A stretch of 64,000 nt of DNA. Origin: Rostratula benghalensis. Lineage: Eukaryota > Chordata > Aves > Charadriiformes > Rostratulidae. A program made the translations under genes and the position numbers. Positions within the stretch are counted from its first letter, which is position 1, and each line of letters begins with the position of its first letter. Under the pieces are notes generated by a model. That model saw only the letters and a program-made list of their open reading frames with translations. It had not been told where the DNA came from and made no database searches. The DNA is taken from positions 1,810,882 through 1,874,881 of the forward strand of contig VXAI01000013.1 in assembly GCA_013399305.1 (NCBI GenBank). The letters run 5' to 3'. This document shows, piece by piece, positions 23,901 to 37,790 of the stretch.

Positions 23901-26874
23901 AGCCAATGTTTCTTTCCTCCTGCTTTTTGTATTTCATAATGCACTGATTATTGTGCAGTAAAAAAATCCACCTTTTTAAAATCTGAAAATAGAGTTGCTC
24001 TCTTCCTGTCATCAATACACCAGTAGACACATGAATTCTCACCCTTGAATGCAAAGTTAACTGCAATAACGAGTGGGCAAAATTGTCTAAAAGACTCCCA
24101 GACTCAGCAATTTTCAGCTGAGTTGGAACTTGCAGCTTGACTTCTCCTCTTCCACATAAGCTCCTGAGTCAGGAGCTACTCTTTGTACGCAATTTGACTC
24201 AGACAGTCCCTTTCCTAAATCACCTTCTGAGAACAATCAAGTTAAATTCCCTTCTGTCCCCTGCTTCAGCTCACAGCATATCCTTGGCAGTGAATGGCAA
24301 CTCTCCTACAGTATTGACTGAATAATCAGAGAAAAATATCTCTTTTTATTTTGCTTTTGTTTAAATAAAAAAAACATTATTCATACATTTGGAGGCAATT
24401 CTATTTCCCACCTGCTAACAGAACTATTGTTGATAGTCTGTACTCAAGAAGTTTTCCATGAACCTAGCCACATGGAGAGCTTAACCACAGCACAAGAGGC
24501 AACATATGTAAGACTGATACTAGTATCAAGAAACCTACTATAGCTTCTGGAACATACATGTTAGTAAACATATCAAAAAGTTTTTCTTATTTGCTGATTT
24601 GGGGTTTTTTTAAGTGAAAGAATTCTGAGCTGTTCAGAAAACCTAAAATTGAAACTTACAATTGTTTCATACAGAGAGCAGTTGATAAAGTGCATGGTAA
24701 AACTACCCTGACAGCAGTAGCAAGTGTATTGTTTTTTAAATAGATAATTAGGAAAGGACCTGAGTTCAGCTTGGGGTTAGCAAAAGCAGTCTTTAAGTGC
24801 TTTATCTAAGAGTTTCATTTTACAGTTACGTGACTCGAAATACATCTCTGAATTGAATGTTCTGGTTTGGTTTTATATTCGTTATACCTATGTTTGTTAA
24901 TAATTTTATCAGAGATTGTTCATCAGCCTTTAAAACATAAAGCACATGCAGATTTCTTATTCTGAAACTTGATGTTGAAAGAATACTAAATTTTCCTTGC
25001 GCTGTGATGAATGAAGGTTGGTTTGGTAAAAGGGATAAATCTGCACTTTTGCTAAGTCTCTCACTTTCATCATGGATCTCACATTGATTAGCTAGAGATA
25101 TATCATCTGGAGCCGTTTTACTGCACAAAGATCCCTGCTTTCTTTGTATTTTTAAATATAATTTCTAGCCCTACTAGTTTTGGCAAAAACTTCTCAGAGA
25201 TTTTTAACGGTACTTTCTAAATTCAGTGAAGTTTCTGGGAGAGAGGGGGACTAGGTACAAGGGGAAAGAAGGCATCAACAAGTGGAGAGGTACCTAAGGT
25301 CCAGCTAGTGTGATCTCTGTGCCTGAGCACCACATTAAACAGCTGATGGGGATGTGTATGTTCATGTTCTGCTTTGCTTAATTTACCTTAAATCATGAAA
25401 ACATCCATGCATTTAGTAGAGCAGGCTCATTAATCTGGATATTTAACACTCCGGCTTGGCTCATATTTCATCCACAATGGGTATTTTTACACAATCAGAT
25501 TTTTGTGAGTGAGTTAAAAATAACGTTTAGGTGGTTTTGTTTAATTCAGTTGCTTCTAATATGGAATGAAATTTATTTTTGAAATGAAAATGGAATTGCC
25601 CTCTGTGGTTTATCCTATCGAATAAGGAGGCCTATGTATGGATATTTTTGAGAATGTGGTATTTTTAATAATATAAAATTGCTATTTAGACTGTGTAAGT
25701 AGTCTGACTGGAAAGAAAGCAAAACAAAACAAAAAAGATAAGATTTGACCTTTGCCTCCTCTTGAATACTTGTTGTTTTATCAGAAGCCTAATACTGACA
25801 GTAACACTTTTCTGTGTATGAAGCTGAGGTGGCCAAGACCCTGCCATATAGCAGATCTGGGCTGCCAGAGTAATGAAACACATCTACAAACCACCATCAA
25901 ACTACTGGAGGGTCTCTGTTGTCTGACCTGGAGCAGCTGTGTCCTGGTGATGGGGTGTGTGTCTCTTTGTTCTGAAGATATACCTTCTGCTGCACAGCCT
26001 GAATCCCTCATGTAGTCTTTGCTGCAGGAGCCAGGCTGAAACAGACTTATGGTAACCCCCATTTTGATGATGTGTGATGTCTTCTAAGCATGATGAGGCA
26101 GAGGTTGAAGCATCAAACCCTGAAATACCTATATGAAAGGATATGTGACCTAATATGGACAAAAGACTATGCTCTATTGTACAAGTTCTTCCAGGGTTAA
26201 GGCTATGAGAAAGTATATACCCCACAAAGAAGTTTTGCCAAAGTGTGTGAATCACTGTGTTTTCAAGCTGTCATGTTAATTTTTCTATTCTATAAACAGG
26301 TTTTATTGTTTAACTTTGTGTATGGGACCAGATGCTCATTTGATGGTTAGATGATCTGGTCTGATAGACACCAGCTGTGAATCTGATCTGCAGTTTGTTC
26401 TGGAGCTGCACTGAGAAAGTCAGCTGGGGTTTGGTCTCCTTATCCCCTTATGTACAGTCTTTTTTTTCTACAGTGTTTTTGGCTTTGTAAGAGAAAAAGA
26501 AGGTTTCACTGCCTAACAAAGAAAGCTTTGATTGGGGCCTGCCTAATGGAGTCCAAAATTAATATTCTCAACAATGATCCTTTGTTCTCTGAATCTTATA
26601 CTTTTCAGATAGAATAAAATTAAATATAACCTGGATGGGCTATTCTAAAGAACTACACGCCAACATTTGATTAGCTACATTTTTTGCTGGGTTTTCTATG
26701 AAACAAGATTTACACAATCACTCCCTCTGAAAGTCTGTGCCCAGCTTCTTGGCTAATTTCAACCTGGTTTGATAGGGGAAAAATATTTAGAGATAACTAC
26801 CTTTTTATAAGTTTTGTTCCAATAGGCACTTGTGTAAAGGAAATAGGTCCTGAAAGAGTTTGGAGTGGACATAA
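20974..26874. other. Long stretch of unrecognised unique sequence
   Basis: No element or gene is recognisable in 5.9 kb. Somewhat more GC-balanced islands occur at about 21440-21800, 22430-22780, 23560-23830 and 25780-26060. They carry open frames of 87-118 codons on one or both strands, and frames on both strands are what higher GC alone produces. A 100-codon minus frame at 24826-25128 has a soluble-protein-like composition but starts without ATG, has no splice sites and is not recognised. A T12 run is at about 23320. Confidence 0.5.
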
Positions 26875-27272
26875 GATCACAGAGTAGGTCAGGCTGGATT
26901 GATGTGCCACATCTACATGTCTTTTTAACACCTCCAGTGATGGTGACTCAACCACTTACCTGGGGAGCCTGTTCCAGTGCTTGACAACCCTCTCAGTGAA
27001 GATTTTTTTTATTTTTTTTTTTTTGTAATATCTTATCTAAACCTCTCCTGGTGCAGTTTGAGGCAATTTCATACTACCCTATTGCTTTTTACTTGAGAGA
27101 TGTGACCAACACCCACCTCTCTACAGCTTCCTTCCAAGTAGTTGTAGAGAGTGCTAATGTCTCCCTTCAGCCTCTTTTTCTCCAGGCTGAACAACCCCAG
27201 TTCTCTCAGCTAATCCTCATCAGACTTGTGCTCTAGATGCCTCACCAGCTTAGTTGCCCATCTTTGGACACT
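26875..27272 (-). mobile_element. CR1 LINE fragment, minus strand, eroded, with internal T-tract
   Basis: The blocks 'cacatctacatgtcttttt', 'tgactcaaccacttacctgg', 'gcctgttccagtgcttgac', 'tctctcctggtgcag', 'aggctgaacaaccccagttc' and 'ctcaccagcttagttgccc' are CR1 3' UTR and ORF2-end sequence in reverse. The terminal part is reduced to 'gatcacagagtaggtcaggctgga', after which about 30-40 bases of the usual 3' end are missing. The normally short T-run after 'gaagat' has grown to about 22 bases with one A (27003-27024). Confidence 0.9.
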
Positions 27273-30200
27273 GCATGTAAATTCACACTTTTTCTCATAT
27301 ACAATACAGTGTTACTGTGTACTGACTAGCACTGGTTGAGAAATACAGTAATTTACAAATACCATCTTTGATATAATTAGATCTGTTTAGCAGCCAGTGT
27401 TAAAATATTTAAATAGTAGGGGAGTCAATAGATTCTTCAGAACTATGACTATGCATCCAGAAATTTTAATTAATTTTAACATAAAGGCAAAAAAGTGTAT
27501 CTGTGGAATATTTGCTACTTTTTTTTTCCCCAAGAGGCTCATGATCTGTAAATATTTGAAGACTATCAACCAACATATACCAATTATACCACAAATGAGA
27601 GATGAATGAAATAAACAATTCACTAGTAATCAAAGGTGTAACAGCTATTTTGTATCTATTAGTTGTTGCCAATTTAAAAGTGCTTCAGAACAGATTTTTT
27701 AACATACATGTTAAAAAAATATAAACAAAACCAAACATATACACACGCACGATTAAATGCTCATCACTGCAAATTCTTTTTCTGTTCTTTCTGGTGCAAT
27801 TGATAATGGCTTTCTAAAAGTGTGACAGGTATTATCTTCTTAATACCAAACATTCCAGATTAGCATTTATTCTGGTCCTGGCACATTTTCAGAACTCAGT
27901 GAAAGGTTCCAAATGGTGTAGACTTAAATGGACAAATAATGCTTAGGAAATGAAGTGTTAGGTGGACTTGGTAGCTGTGGTAAATCACCTGGGAAAACCT
28001 GAGGCAGATATTTTTGCTACGATAAATCCCAAGAGTCCTCATGGATCTCATTTTCCCCTTTGGTCTCTGCAAGTACAATACATAAGAATATGAACCATGT
28101 ATTTTACACTCACACTTCAGAGAATGTTTAAAAATGGGCTAAATAAACAATTTCTCCTACTAAATGGATTTTATTTTCTTGTAGAAGCAATCCTATCAAT
28201 AATACAATACATTTTATGAGAGATAAGAAAGGTGGAACAGGAAAGGGAAGCAGGTCATTATTCACAATAAAAGCATCATTAGCATAAACAGCTTAGCAGG
28301 CTTTAATCTTCTTGTGTTATTATTATATTGTAATATAATACTGTTGTTGCTGAAATACAGCTGAACACATACAGTACAGGTAAACTCTCAAATATATGCG
28401 TCTTCAGGTTAGGACATGGAGAGGCAACGCCATCTTACCAGTAGCTCAAGAGAAACTTCTCTGTTAAGTTTTATGTTTCTATTTTAGTGATGTTTGCAAT
28501 AGAAACCAATGAATGTCTGCACTGGATATTTTCCATACTGTGTTTAATACTGGAAATCCATTCTCACTCAAATGATATGTAATATACAGATACTTAAAAA
28601 TTGCTTTTACAAAATAACAGTTGTAATTTTTACTGCAGGTGATATTTTTGTCTTTCTGTCAATTCTTTGTTTTATTTACTGTTGGCATTCTAGTTATATG
28701 GCTGTGAATTTTCCTGCAATTGTGCTTGAAGTTGAATTTAGACTCTCACAGTGGAATCTGACATAGTAATAGTTCAACAGCACAAGCGAATTTTGCTTTG
28801 TTCCTAACTCAATATAATAGTTAATACAGTCAATAGTACAAGCATGCTGAATTCCATAAGTGCAGTACAAGGAGCTGTGGTATTTACAAGTTGGTGCGTA
28901 ATTTAGACAATTATTGCTACATTCTGTCATGTTTAGATGCTCCCCTACAGCTTACAAAATAAGGCTTCACAATAGAGTTATATTTCTCTGCCTTTGATTA
29001 GCCAGACAAAAGGCAATGAATGAACAGCCAGTGTTTTACTTCAGACCTTATCAAGATTTAGCTTGCCAAACCTGATCCTGCATTGACTTGACTTCCAGTC
29101 AGCAGCTCTACTGAGCATAATGTGAATCGATATTCTCTGAGCTCTCTTTATCGTGTTGCTAAGATTGTCTGTGAGAATGAAAAGCTCATAAAACATGTCA
29201 TAATGAAGAGCCTGGAACCTGATGTCTTCCCACTCTCAGTATCAATTTTACCTCTTTACTTCTACACCTTGCAAAGAGTTTAATCGCTAAAAGCTCTGCA
29301 GGAGCCTTTGCAATCCCTACAATACCTTTTGACATGGGAAAGCGAAACAAATTTTAGAGACAAACCTGAAAATAACCTGAATGCTTTTCTGAAAAATGCT
29401 AATGCTATTTTTGAGAAGAAAGTGGAGTTTAAATTCTACATCACAGAGATAAAGCATGTTAACTAATGCTTGGACAGATCCCACTCCTGTCCACATAAAG
29501 GGCAATTTATCAAAATCATGACCATATACTATTTAAAGACCAACCAAACAAGGAGCTGGAGGTCTTTGAGACTGCACAGAGGAGAAATAACTAAGAAACC
29601 TGGTTAATATTTTATATTCTGCATAAAGACTTGTTTGAACCATAGTTTCTATCTGTAAATCAGTTCAGAATAAAAAACTGGGGATTGAGGTGAGAGAGCA
29701 GCAAACTGAAGATGAAGATGTATCTCCCTATTCTGAAGCTTGGTAGCTTTGGGAAGTTCTGGATGAGTTTCCTTCCATGGAAATCTTGTTGCATTGATAA
29801 TTATGGAGATGGTATGGAATTTCACTGCTTCATATTGGTCTGCAAGGTCTAATCTAGTCAATTGTAACATCGGATCATTTATCATCCAGGGCAGATTTTC
29901 TTGAAAACAGCGAGCCTGGAGAGTGGGTTACCAGATCTTGTGCCTCACTAACTCAATCACATACATTTTGCAATGTCTTTTGTAAGTGGCTTTATTAAGG
30001 CAATGAGTTTTTTGTCTTCAGGATGTCTTTGGAAATGGTGACAGAATCTCACTTCTCTGAGAACTAGAAATCTTTCATTTGAAGCTTAGATGTACAACTG
30101 GATTTGTCCAAACAAGTGGATGAATTGTTTCCAGTTGTTATTATATAAATAGTTTACTTTAGTGTTTTTGACCCACAAGCAGTAAAACTGATAAGTGTAT

Positions 30201-33200
30201 AGAAAGAAATCATGTCAGCTCAGCCTTGCCTAAGATGGAAAGCCTGAAGTGTTTTGGCTGCTCTCATAAGAAAGGCTTTCCACTCTTATTATCATAAGGG
30301 GCACTTCTCAATACATCTTTCACTTTGAATTTATCTTTTCTGACTGGTGAGGTTTTTATGCAGTACTCCTCAATCTGGACAAGTCCTGATAATGTCAGCA
30401 GTTCCTCTGAACTGTGCTGCGAACGCTTCAGTTTACTGACCCTGATGTCATCTGGTTTTCAGTTGCAAAATGCTAGCAGTTCCCAGTAAGTCTCTGATCA
30501 ACTAATAAACACGAGAGTATTTTTCTTAACATATGTTTCCAAACTTTGAGCTCTTGGATCATAGCAGAAATTGCAGGTAGTAGTTGCAGGAGTCCAGATT
30601 CAACCTGCCACGCAACAAACTGAATTGATGCAGAGCATGGTTTTGAATGACCCTGTATTAACATCCGCCTGCAGAGTGAACTCAGGAAAACAACTGCCCT
30701 GTCTTAGGTGTTTCAGTTAATTGTCTAGAGTTTGGTGGGATTAATCTGGGTTTAACTGTATAATCTTCTTAAATAAAAAGTAATGAATCATGCATTTTTT
30801 AATTGCCACCACAAAAGGTTTTACAAAGGTGTGATCTTAGATCAAATCTTTTGATATTTAAATACAGGTTTTCAATAATCAAGCTATTTATTTACAACAT
30901 TTTCATGTTAAATGAAAAATAAATGTTTAGTTAAGCCATTTTAAAATATGGAGGTAAAGAGAAATTTTCTATAAATTATTTACAACAGGAGAAACTTTTT
31001 AATAATTTTTCAGCCTACCATCTAGTCTGCTGCACTTTGAGATTTTTTTCTTAATGGGACTGTACATATTTATGGTTAGACATTGTTCTCTTTCTCTTCT
31101 TGCTGTATTTTTATTCTGAATAGCCTTTTCCCTTGACTTTTTTACAACAATATCTGAAAGCAAGCAAATTATTAAGATATCTTAAGGTTTTTCTAATGTT
31201 ATAGCGTTTTGAACTTCTTGGCTAAAACTCACTAGCAATAAATCAATTTCACTGAAAAATTATTCCATTATTTAGTAATGTGAAGAAAATATTTATTTTA
31301 ATTCTTAGCAGTGTTTTATGTTAATTAATGTCTAATCAATTATGACATTTTAATAACTCTGAACTTCTCACAGGATGATGTTGTTGCAAGGGACTGTGGA
31401 CTAGGCTGAACTACTTTTCTTTCAAAGAAGGTGGAAAGTTATTTTTTACACATCTGAAATCTAACCAGGCAAGAACGATTTGCAGTGCTCTGTGTAATGG
31501 AGTATACGCTTCATTTGTATTAGGAGTGCAAGTATGAGCAGGTTATCATCCTTAAAGAGAGTGTATCAGCATGTTTAATACAATACTTACCTAAAAAAGT
31601 GTGTTTCTGGAGGAAAAAAAAGGATAGAACGTAGGGTATTTGGAGTAAAGGTACCCTTTTCACAGTCACTGGGCCCTCCATACTCTCTTCTCTTTTCATA
31701 TCAAACACACCTGCAGTGTTGTCACAGATGGAAGATATGTGTACAATTTTGCACAACTGTGTCAGAGTCTTTGTAGGAAATCTGAGCCCCCTTGAAGCCA
31801 AGGAGCTGGGCTGCAACAGGTCGCTGTTCAACACCAGCCTTCCGGGCTGCCTTCTCCTTGCTGCTTCCCTCACACCGAAGTGATGACTAATGGAACAATG
31901 AGAGAGAGAGGAGGGGGCAAAGGCATACTTGAAGTATTTTTTCAAATATCTCAAGGAATGTAGGAGGCAATGTTGGGAAAGCCTGTTTCTTTTAAAAGAA
32001 AGGGCCTGCAGGAAAACTGGGAGCTACTGAAGAAACTCTGGAATACCACTGGCATTGCATATGTATTTTCAAGAGCAAAGAGCAGGTAGTTTAGAGAAAA
32101 GAACTCTGATTGCTGCTGATCACTGATAAAGACAGTCTTCTGCTTCCAATTTTAAAAATATTGTCATACTCGGCACCGTTCGATAACTCTAATTTGGCCA
32201 TTAAATTCCTGTCACCTTTGCCCTTTCCTAATGATTGTGACAAAATGCTGTGTGCAATCAGCAAGACTCAATCGTTGTGGGAATAATTTGAATAAATAAT
32301 CAAGTCTGCAGCTCATCCATCACCTTGACTGCTTTCTCTATTCCCTGTTCACCTCTTCATGACATTTGGCAGGTCACCCGATATAAAATATGCAAACAGT
32401 GAACTGAAATAGCCCAAGTCTACTGAAATATGCTGACTGAACCTGTCACCTTAAAGTAGCTATGCATCTTTGCATGGCAAGCACACGTATTTCCTGTAGC
32501 TTTTTTTTTCCTTGCTACCTTTAGCCTTGTCTAGGATGGTGTTTGTCCCTTTTACATTCACAGAGCTTGTGCTTACAAAACTGCCTCATGTGAATATGGG
32601 GATTGCCTACTAAAAGATAAGAAGGAAGAAAGAACGATCAGGAAGTAAAGCAGTGATAGGCAAATCAAAGGACTAAAGAAAGCAGGTAAAGAAATGTGAG
32701 GCAGGAAATTAAAATGATGAGAAATATGTAGAATTTACCTTCTGTTTTAATGAAGTTAGTGTAGATAGTTTTGATAGAGTTAAATAGGTCTAAAATTGAG
32801 TTATATTAAGTGTACCTCCAGATGGGATCATCTGAGTATTCACAGGGCTATTTGGGCACTTGCTGACACCCTGCTATCCACTGGCTTCTCTGCCAAGCTT
32901 ACTGCCCTGGTTGTGTACTGGGAAGCAGCCAGCCCACACCAGCTCCCCACAGCCAGCTGCTGCTGAGCTCAGGCTGGTGCACAGCCACAAAGCTAAATGG
33001 AGGCAGCTCAATGTACTATGCTCTGGGCCGCAAAGGGTGATGCTCAAGTTGGGGCATATATTAATTTCTGCCAGCTGTGCTGTGTATGGCAAGAGGCTCC
33101 CCTAGTAGATAAACACAACATCAGCTGGGAATAACAATCTCTAAAACAGTCAGAATTTGCCTGGAGGCTCCTTAAGACTAGTGTCTCTATACAGGTAAAG

Positions 33201-34553
33201 TGATCTGAATATCTCCCTAGGAAAACTATGTGTAAACTCTTCTTTGGGTTTTTTCACCCCCTTACTTTGACCATTCTCCTGTCTCCTCCTTTTTTGTTAT
33301 CTTCATTTTCCTGTGCTACTGTGTTGTAATCATTTGTGTTTCTTACATATCTGTGAAAGAGAGATTGAATCAGGATGTGTTAGTGTTTAATAAAGCTCAG
33401 CATCAAATCACTTTAGGAGATGGTCACATTTATCCTATTGTGGAATCAGGAATGATTCTTGGTCTGCACAGGTGCTAAAACATACCAGCAATCACCTGTG
33501 AAATACCTGAGTGACTTAAGGTTAAGGATCAGATTCCTACCTGTTTTCCACAAACAGTCCTGATTCCAGAGTTCAGGGTTTAAAGTTCAAAACAGGACTG
33601 GTTTGGAGAGGTACAAACATTGGTTTATGTCTCTGAATGTAATTCAAAACAACGTTTTCTCTAATAGCACAGCCCAGAACTGACCTTACCTGCTGATTTC
33701 TGCCTTTCTTGTCTGTCTTGGTAGGCTCTGTTTGTGATAGTTGTATGACAAACCAAATCATTTAAACTAAGTAATTTCAAAATAATCCCACCAAAGGAAG
33801 GGTGCTTCAAAAGTCTTTTTCAGTGGTCATTTCGGTGATCAGCACAGGCTCAGCAATGCCATTAAAGATAATAAAGCTGCATCTCCAGTCACAGAGAGTG
33901 TAGTTACCCAGGTCTGTCTCAGCAGTGGGGATGCCTGAAGCAGTCATCAGTCTGTCTGCTCACTTCTGTCCTCTTGCTATCACCTGTACTTTAAAGATGC
34001 AAACAGGATATTAAATATTTTCCAGCTTAAAAAATATATATTCCCCCACCCTTTTTTCCAGGACACTTTCAAGCAACCAGATCCAGCAGGTCCTGTAGTT
34101 GCGCAATCATCCGCACATAAAGGAGGAATGAATAGGAAAGATTTCTTAAACCACTGAAGAACTACCATCTCTAAAGGAACACGGACTGAGAAGTGGGATG
34201 AGCTACCCCAACAAACTTTGTGTTGTCACGGCTTTATTGCCACCAGGAGTCACTTCAGACAGCTAAACTGCTTTGTCTATGTCTAGATTATACTGCAGTA
34301 CAGCTACGCACTATGTGTGAAGTTGTTTATTAGGTCAACAAAGAAGGAATATATTCCACTTTTATTATGCTAGATAACAAATTTGAACAAACTTTCACTA
34401 TATCAAAAAGGTGCAAATACATAAACCAGGGAAATTTTTCAATAATTTTATACAAATAGAACTCAATATAACATGATTTAAAGTAAAAATGATTTTAATC
34501 TTCAGAGCTTCCATCTCCAGGTATTTCATGATGAATTGTAATAAAGCAATAAT

Positions 34554-34575
34554 AAAAAAAAAAAAAAGAAAAAAA
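34554..34575. repeat. Poly-A run
   Basis: A14 followed by G and A7. It is preceded by AATAAA-like sequence (GCAATAATAAA), so a decayed retrotransposed tail is possible, but no cDNA body is recognisable before it. Confidence 0.7.
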
Positions 34576-37474
34576 TTCTACTTCTTTCAGGAAGATGTGT
34601 TCATAAAAGCAAACTAATAAGACAGTGAGGTATGATTTATATCATGAAACAACTGATACTTACTAGTGGAAATCTTCATAAAAATGACATACACTTTTCT
34701 TGGACAAATATTTTATTGCATGTCTCACAGCTATTAAATAATTCCCAGTTTAATTTTCGTTGTGTCCTAAACAGTCAATAGTAAAGACTGTATTCCCTTG
34801 GTCTCTTATATTTTCATCCATACGCACAAAGAAAACTTCCAGTTTGCCTGTTGTTTCCTTTTTCATTTTGTATGCAAAACATGGTAACTTTTTACCCCGA
34901 GGCTTAGTTCTTAGGATATATGGTGACAAATTTTCCAGCAATCAGATACATATCCTGCATATCTCACCCTCTCTTCCAGGCCAAATACCTGGAATGCATG
35001 AGAATAAGGACGCTCATTGTGTACAGTTAAAAGCTTATTTTTTAATCTCTTTCCAGTTGCCCAGAATGTACGGTGAGCCCCTTAGACTAATTCTGGGACT
35101 TATCAACACTATCTGTAAATGTGTGGGTTCCCCTTAAAGGTGCCAAAACATGATGACTTACCTTAGCATGTCACAGGTGGATTAGTCAGACATTGGATTG
35201 TGGTACCAGGGGACCTTTCCAGTGACTGCAAAGCACAAATGACCTAGGAGACCTGCAGAGGCTGTAAGCCTTGTCATTAATACCACTTGACTTTGCACTC
35301 CCTCTGAGAGAGGGAGTAGCATTTGCTGTGTAGTAGGGGAATACTCCTTGCAGCTGACACTCTAATATTCTGCAAGTTTTGTGTCAGATAAGAGAGAATC
35401 TTGTTGACGTGTCCCTGGTGCACTCTTATGGGGCAGCCACACCTTCCCCTGGTCAGTGTGTCAGGACTGCTTTGAACTCAGAAGTCCCCAGTGGGAACCT
35501 GCGTGCCATCCCTGCTTCATTTCTGGACCCTGATCAGACGGAAGCAAGAAATAGAAACACAGCTGCTTACTATAGGGTCATTCCAGGCAAGTACACAAGT
35601 ACTTGGAGAACTTTCAGGTCAAACTGGGATGTCCTTTATTAGGGCAAGTGACTGAGCAAGGTCTTTCTGCATTGCAGTGTTGAATAGGCACCTGACTTTT
35701 GCTCTGGCCATATTTTTTAACATATTAGAGCAGCTGAAAAATGTGCGACTGAACAGAAATAAAAGAAGTCCGCAGAGACAAAATGCTCAATCCACAGACT
35801 CATTCATAGGAATATTTCTCTTGATTTCAACACAGATAAAAGTACAAGTAATAAAACAATTCATTAAGTAGCATAATCCTTGGAAGCGACCTTTGCCTGC
35901 AGTGAATTATAAACAAAGGTAAAATGCATGTAGCAAGAAACTGACGCTTTTTTCTTTAATCTTAATGTAACTGTAACATCTGATCACCTTTCTCTAGTGT
36001 GACATGGTTAAACATCTGTCAGACTGTGGTTCCATATTTATTATTACAGAGTTTATGTATTACTATATCACTGCCTAGCATAACAATAGTCTAAAATAAG
36101 CTCCACATATGCCAGCCTTGCAGTCAGATTAGGCAAAATACGTAATATGCCATTTATACTAAAGAATGGAGAACACCTGATGCAGGGTAAAGTTAGCCAG
36201 ACTGATACACTAAATGTGAGTTGTAGTGTGGTCATAGTGGTTGTAATGTAGTACTAGGATCCCTTACACCAGATGTACTGTTCTGTTGACACAGAACCTC
36301 GTTGTCTTCCCTTGAGAGAAATGAATGTAGGACTGAAGGATTTCATTTTGTAAGGGAAGCAAAAAAAATGTAATGGCAGGAAACATCTCAAGAAGAGTCA
36401 ATAATATGTTTTATAGTTCATTTGTTTGAAGTCTTTCAACATCAATTTGTAACTCTGTCATCCTTTGTTGGAATATATTTTAAAGCTCACTCAGGTGTTC
36501 CTGGCTTGATAATGTTTGCTTTAAATGTTTGCTTTCTTAAACGATAATAATGCGGTTTTGAGAGAACGGAAATTGAAAAGAAATGTTACTGTTGTCCTAG
36601 AAAACAGGTGGTGGCACATACTCAATGTTTGTATATAATTTCAGTTATATAATTAATACTCACAATATTTCTGCTGATGGAGTGTTTTCATTAGTCTTTA
36701 GCTCTCAATTTCTGTCACAAAACACCACAACCTTTGTCTAGCAGAGAGCAAAATTCAGAGTCAAAGAAGCTTAAACAACTTGTTTAGACCAACGCAGTGA
36801 GTTAGTATTACTGCCAAACAGGAAAATAAGACCTTCCAGGTTTCCATGGCTGGACATAATCTATCACAAAATATTAGTACACTGGTCAGGTTACAATACC
36901 TCATTTGGGCTCTGCTGTCCTTTCCAACACACTGCACCCAAGTCACGTTGCAAAGATCTCGGTTAGGTCTTCAACAGACTTGTGAAGTCAAGTACAGAAG
37001 TGGACTTTTCTTACTCAACAAACAAGCCAAATAACCAATGTACTGGATCTGTCCACCCTGCTACTTGCTGATGTTAAAGTAATGTGTGTTTACCCAGCAT
37101 TTCTATACACAATTTGCAGCTGACTATGAAATGTTAAGGTTGGCTTCTGGAAAATGGGAAAACTGAAAGCAGTACTACTTACAAATTTACTTTCAGTGGG
37201 GAGATTAGGAAGTTTAAATGCAACATCCACTTCCTAAAAATAGCAGAAAAACTGCTGTGCTATTGTCTTGCTTATGTTTGCTAATGTCAGTTCAGCTTTT
37301 CTTTTTTTACAGCAAACAGCTGTCCTGGCATCTTGCTTAACTTCTAGGTGAAAAATGAAAAAAATGCTCTTTGCTTCATGATGGAATCACCTGTGGTTAG
37401 CTCCACAGAGATAGAAGAGAGAAAGAGAGAGACTGAAAAGGAACTTCAGGGCTCATACTAACAAGAAAACACTG

Positions 37475-37505
37475 CCCCCCCACCCCCAGGAAAAAAAAAA
37501 AAAAA
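37475..37505. repeat. C-run followed by poly-A run
   Basis: A C7-A-C5 block is followed by AGG and about 15 A's. Low-complexity sequence with no element attached that I can see. Confidence 0.75.
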
Positions 37506-37686
37506 TCCTAAACCCAACAGTTCTTTCTTGCTTATCTTATATAAATTGTCATAGGTTGAAAACTACGTAGTCAAATGTCCTTTTCTTTCTAGCAAGGTGA
37601 AGGTCTATTCTTTACAGTTTGGAATCCTGCACACCAGACAGAAGGTTAAAGAATGAACACTCAAGTGAACACTTTTACTGACCAAA

Positions 37687-37790
37687 TTGACTGGTCTAGT
37701 GGAAGCTGACCCTGCCCACGGCGTGAGGGTTGCGACTAGGTGATGTTTAAGGTCCCTTTCAATCCAAATCATTCTATGATTCTATGATTC
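37687..37790 (+). mobile_element. CR1 3' terminus, about 100 bp
   Basis: Sequence GACTGGTCTAGTGGAAG, 'ccctgcccacggcgtgaggg', 'aggtccctttcaatcc' and three terminal ATTCTATG-type repeats identify the last 100 bases of a CR1. Compared with the 16165 copy, only the 3' UTR is present. Confidence 0.92.

Larger units (their letters stand above)
27273..37686. other. Long stretch of unrecognised unique sequence (10.4 kb)
   Basis: The longest piece without a recognisable element. It includes very AT-rich parts (about 27290-28330 and 30750-31360). A minus-strand open frame of 144 codons at 31520-31954 contains a tight splice-site pair. A more GC-rich island with frames on both strands is at 32860-33105. 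Poly-A runs are at 34554-34575 and 37490-37505, and a GA-rich patch at about 37418-37432. I recognise no protein, RNA gene or repeat family. Confidence 0.5.

Noticed and set aside
24826..25128. 100-codon minus-strand frame with soluble-protein-like composition
   Set aside because: It opens with TTG rather than ATG, no acceptor or donor frames it, and no family is recognised. Frames of this size are expected by chance.
25752..26255. Several overlapping open frames on both strands, possibly an unknown LTR-like repeat
   Set aside because: I could find neither terminal TG...CA ends, a flanking duplication, nor a retroviral motif. Without a genome search there is no basis for calling an element.
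26341..26375. TTAGATGATCTGGTCTGAT resembling the CR1 'tagatgatct' block
   Set aside because: The following bases do not continue with 'aaggtcccttccaa' or the terminal repeats, so the match is too short.
31520..31954. 144-codon minus-strand open frame
   Set aside because: No family resemblance and a low-complexity part (SFFFLQ) made by a T-rich tract. Only the inner splice-site pair was kept as a weak finding.
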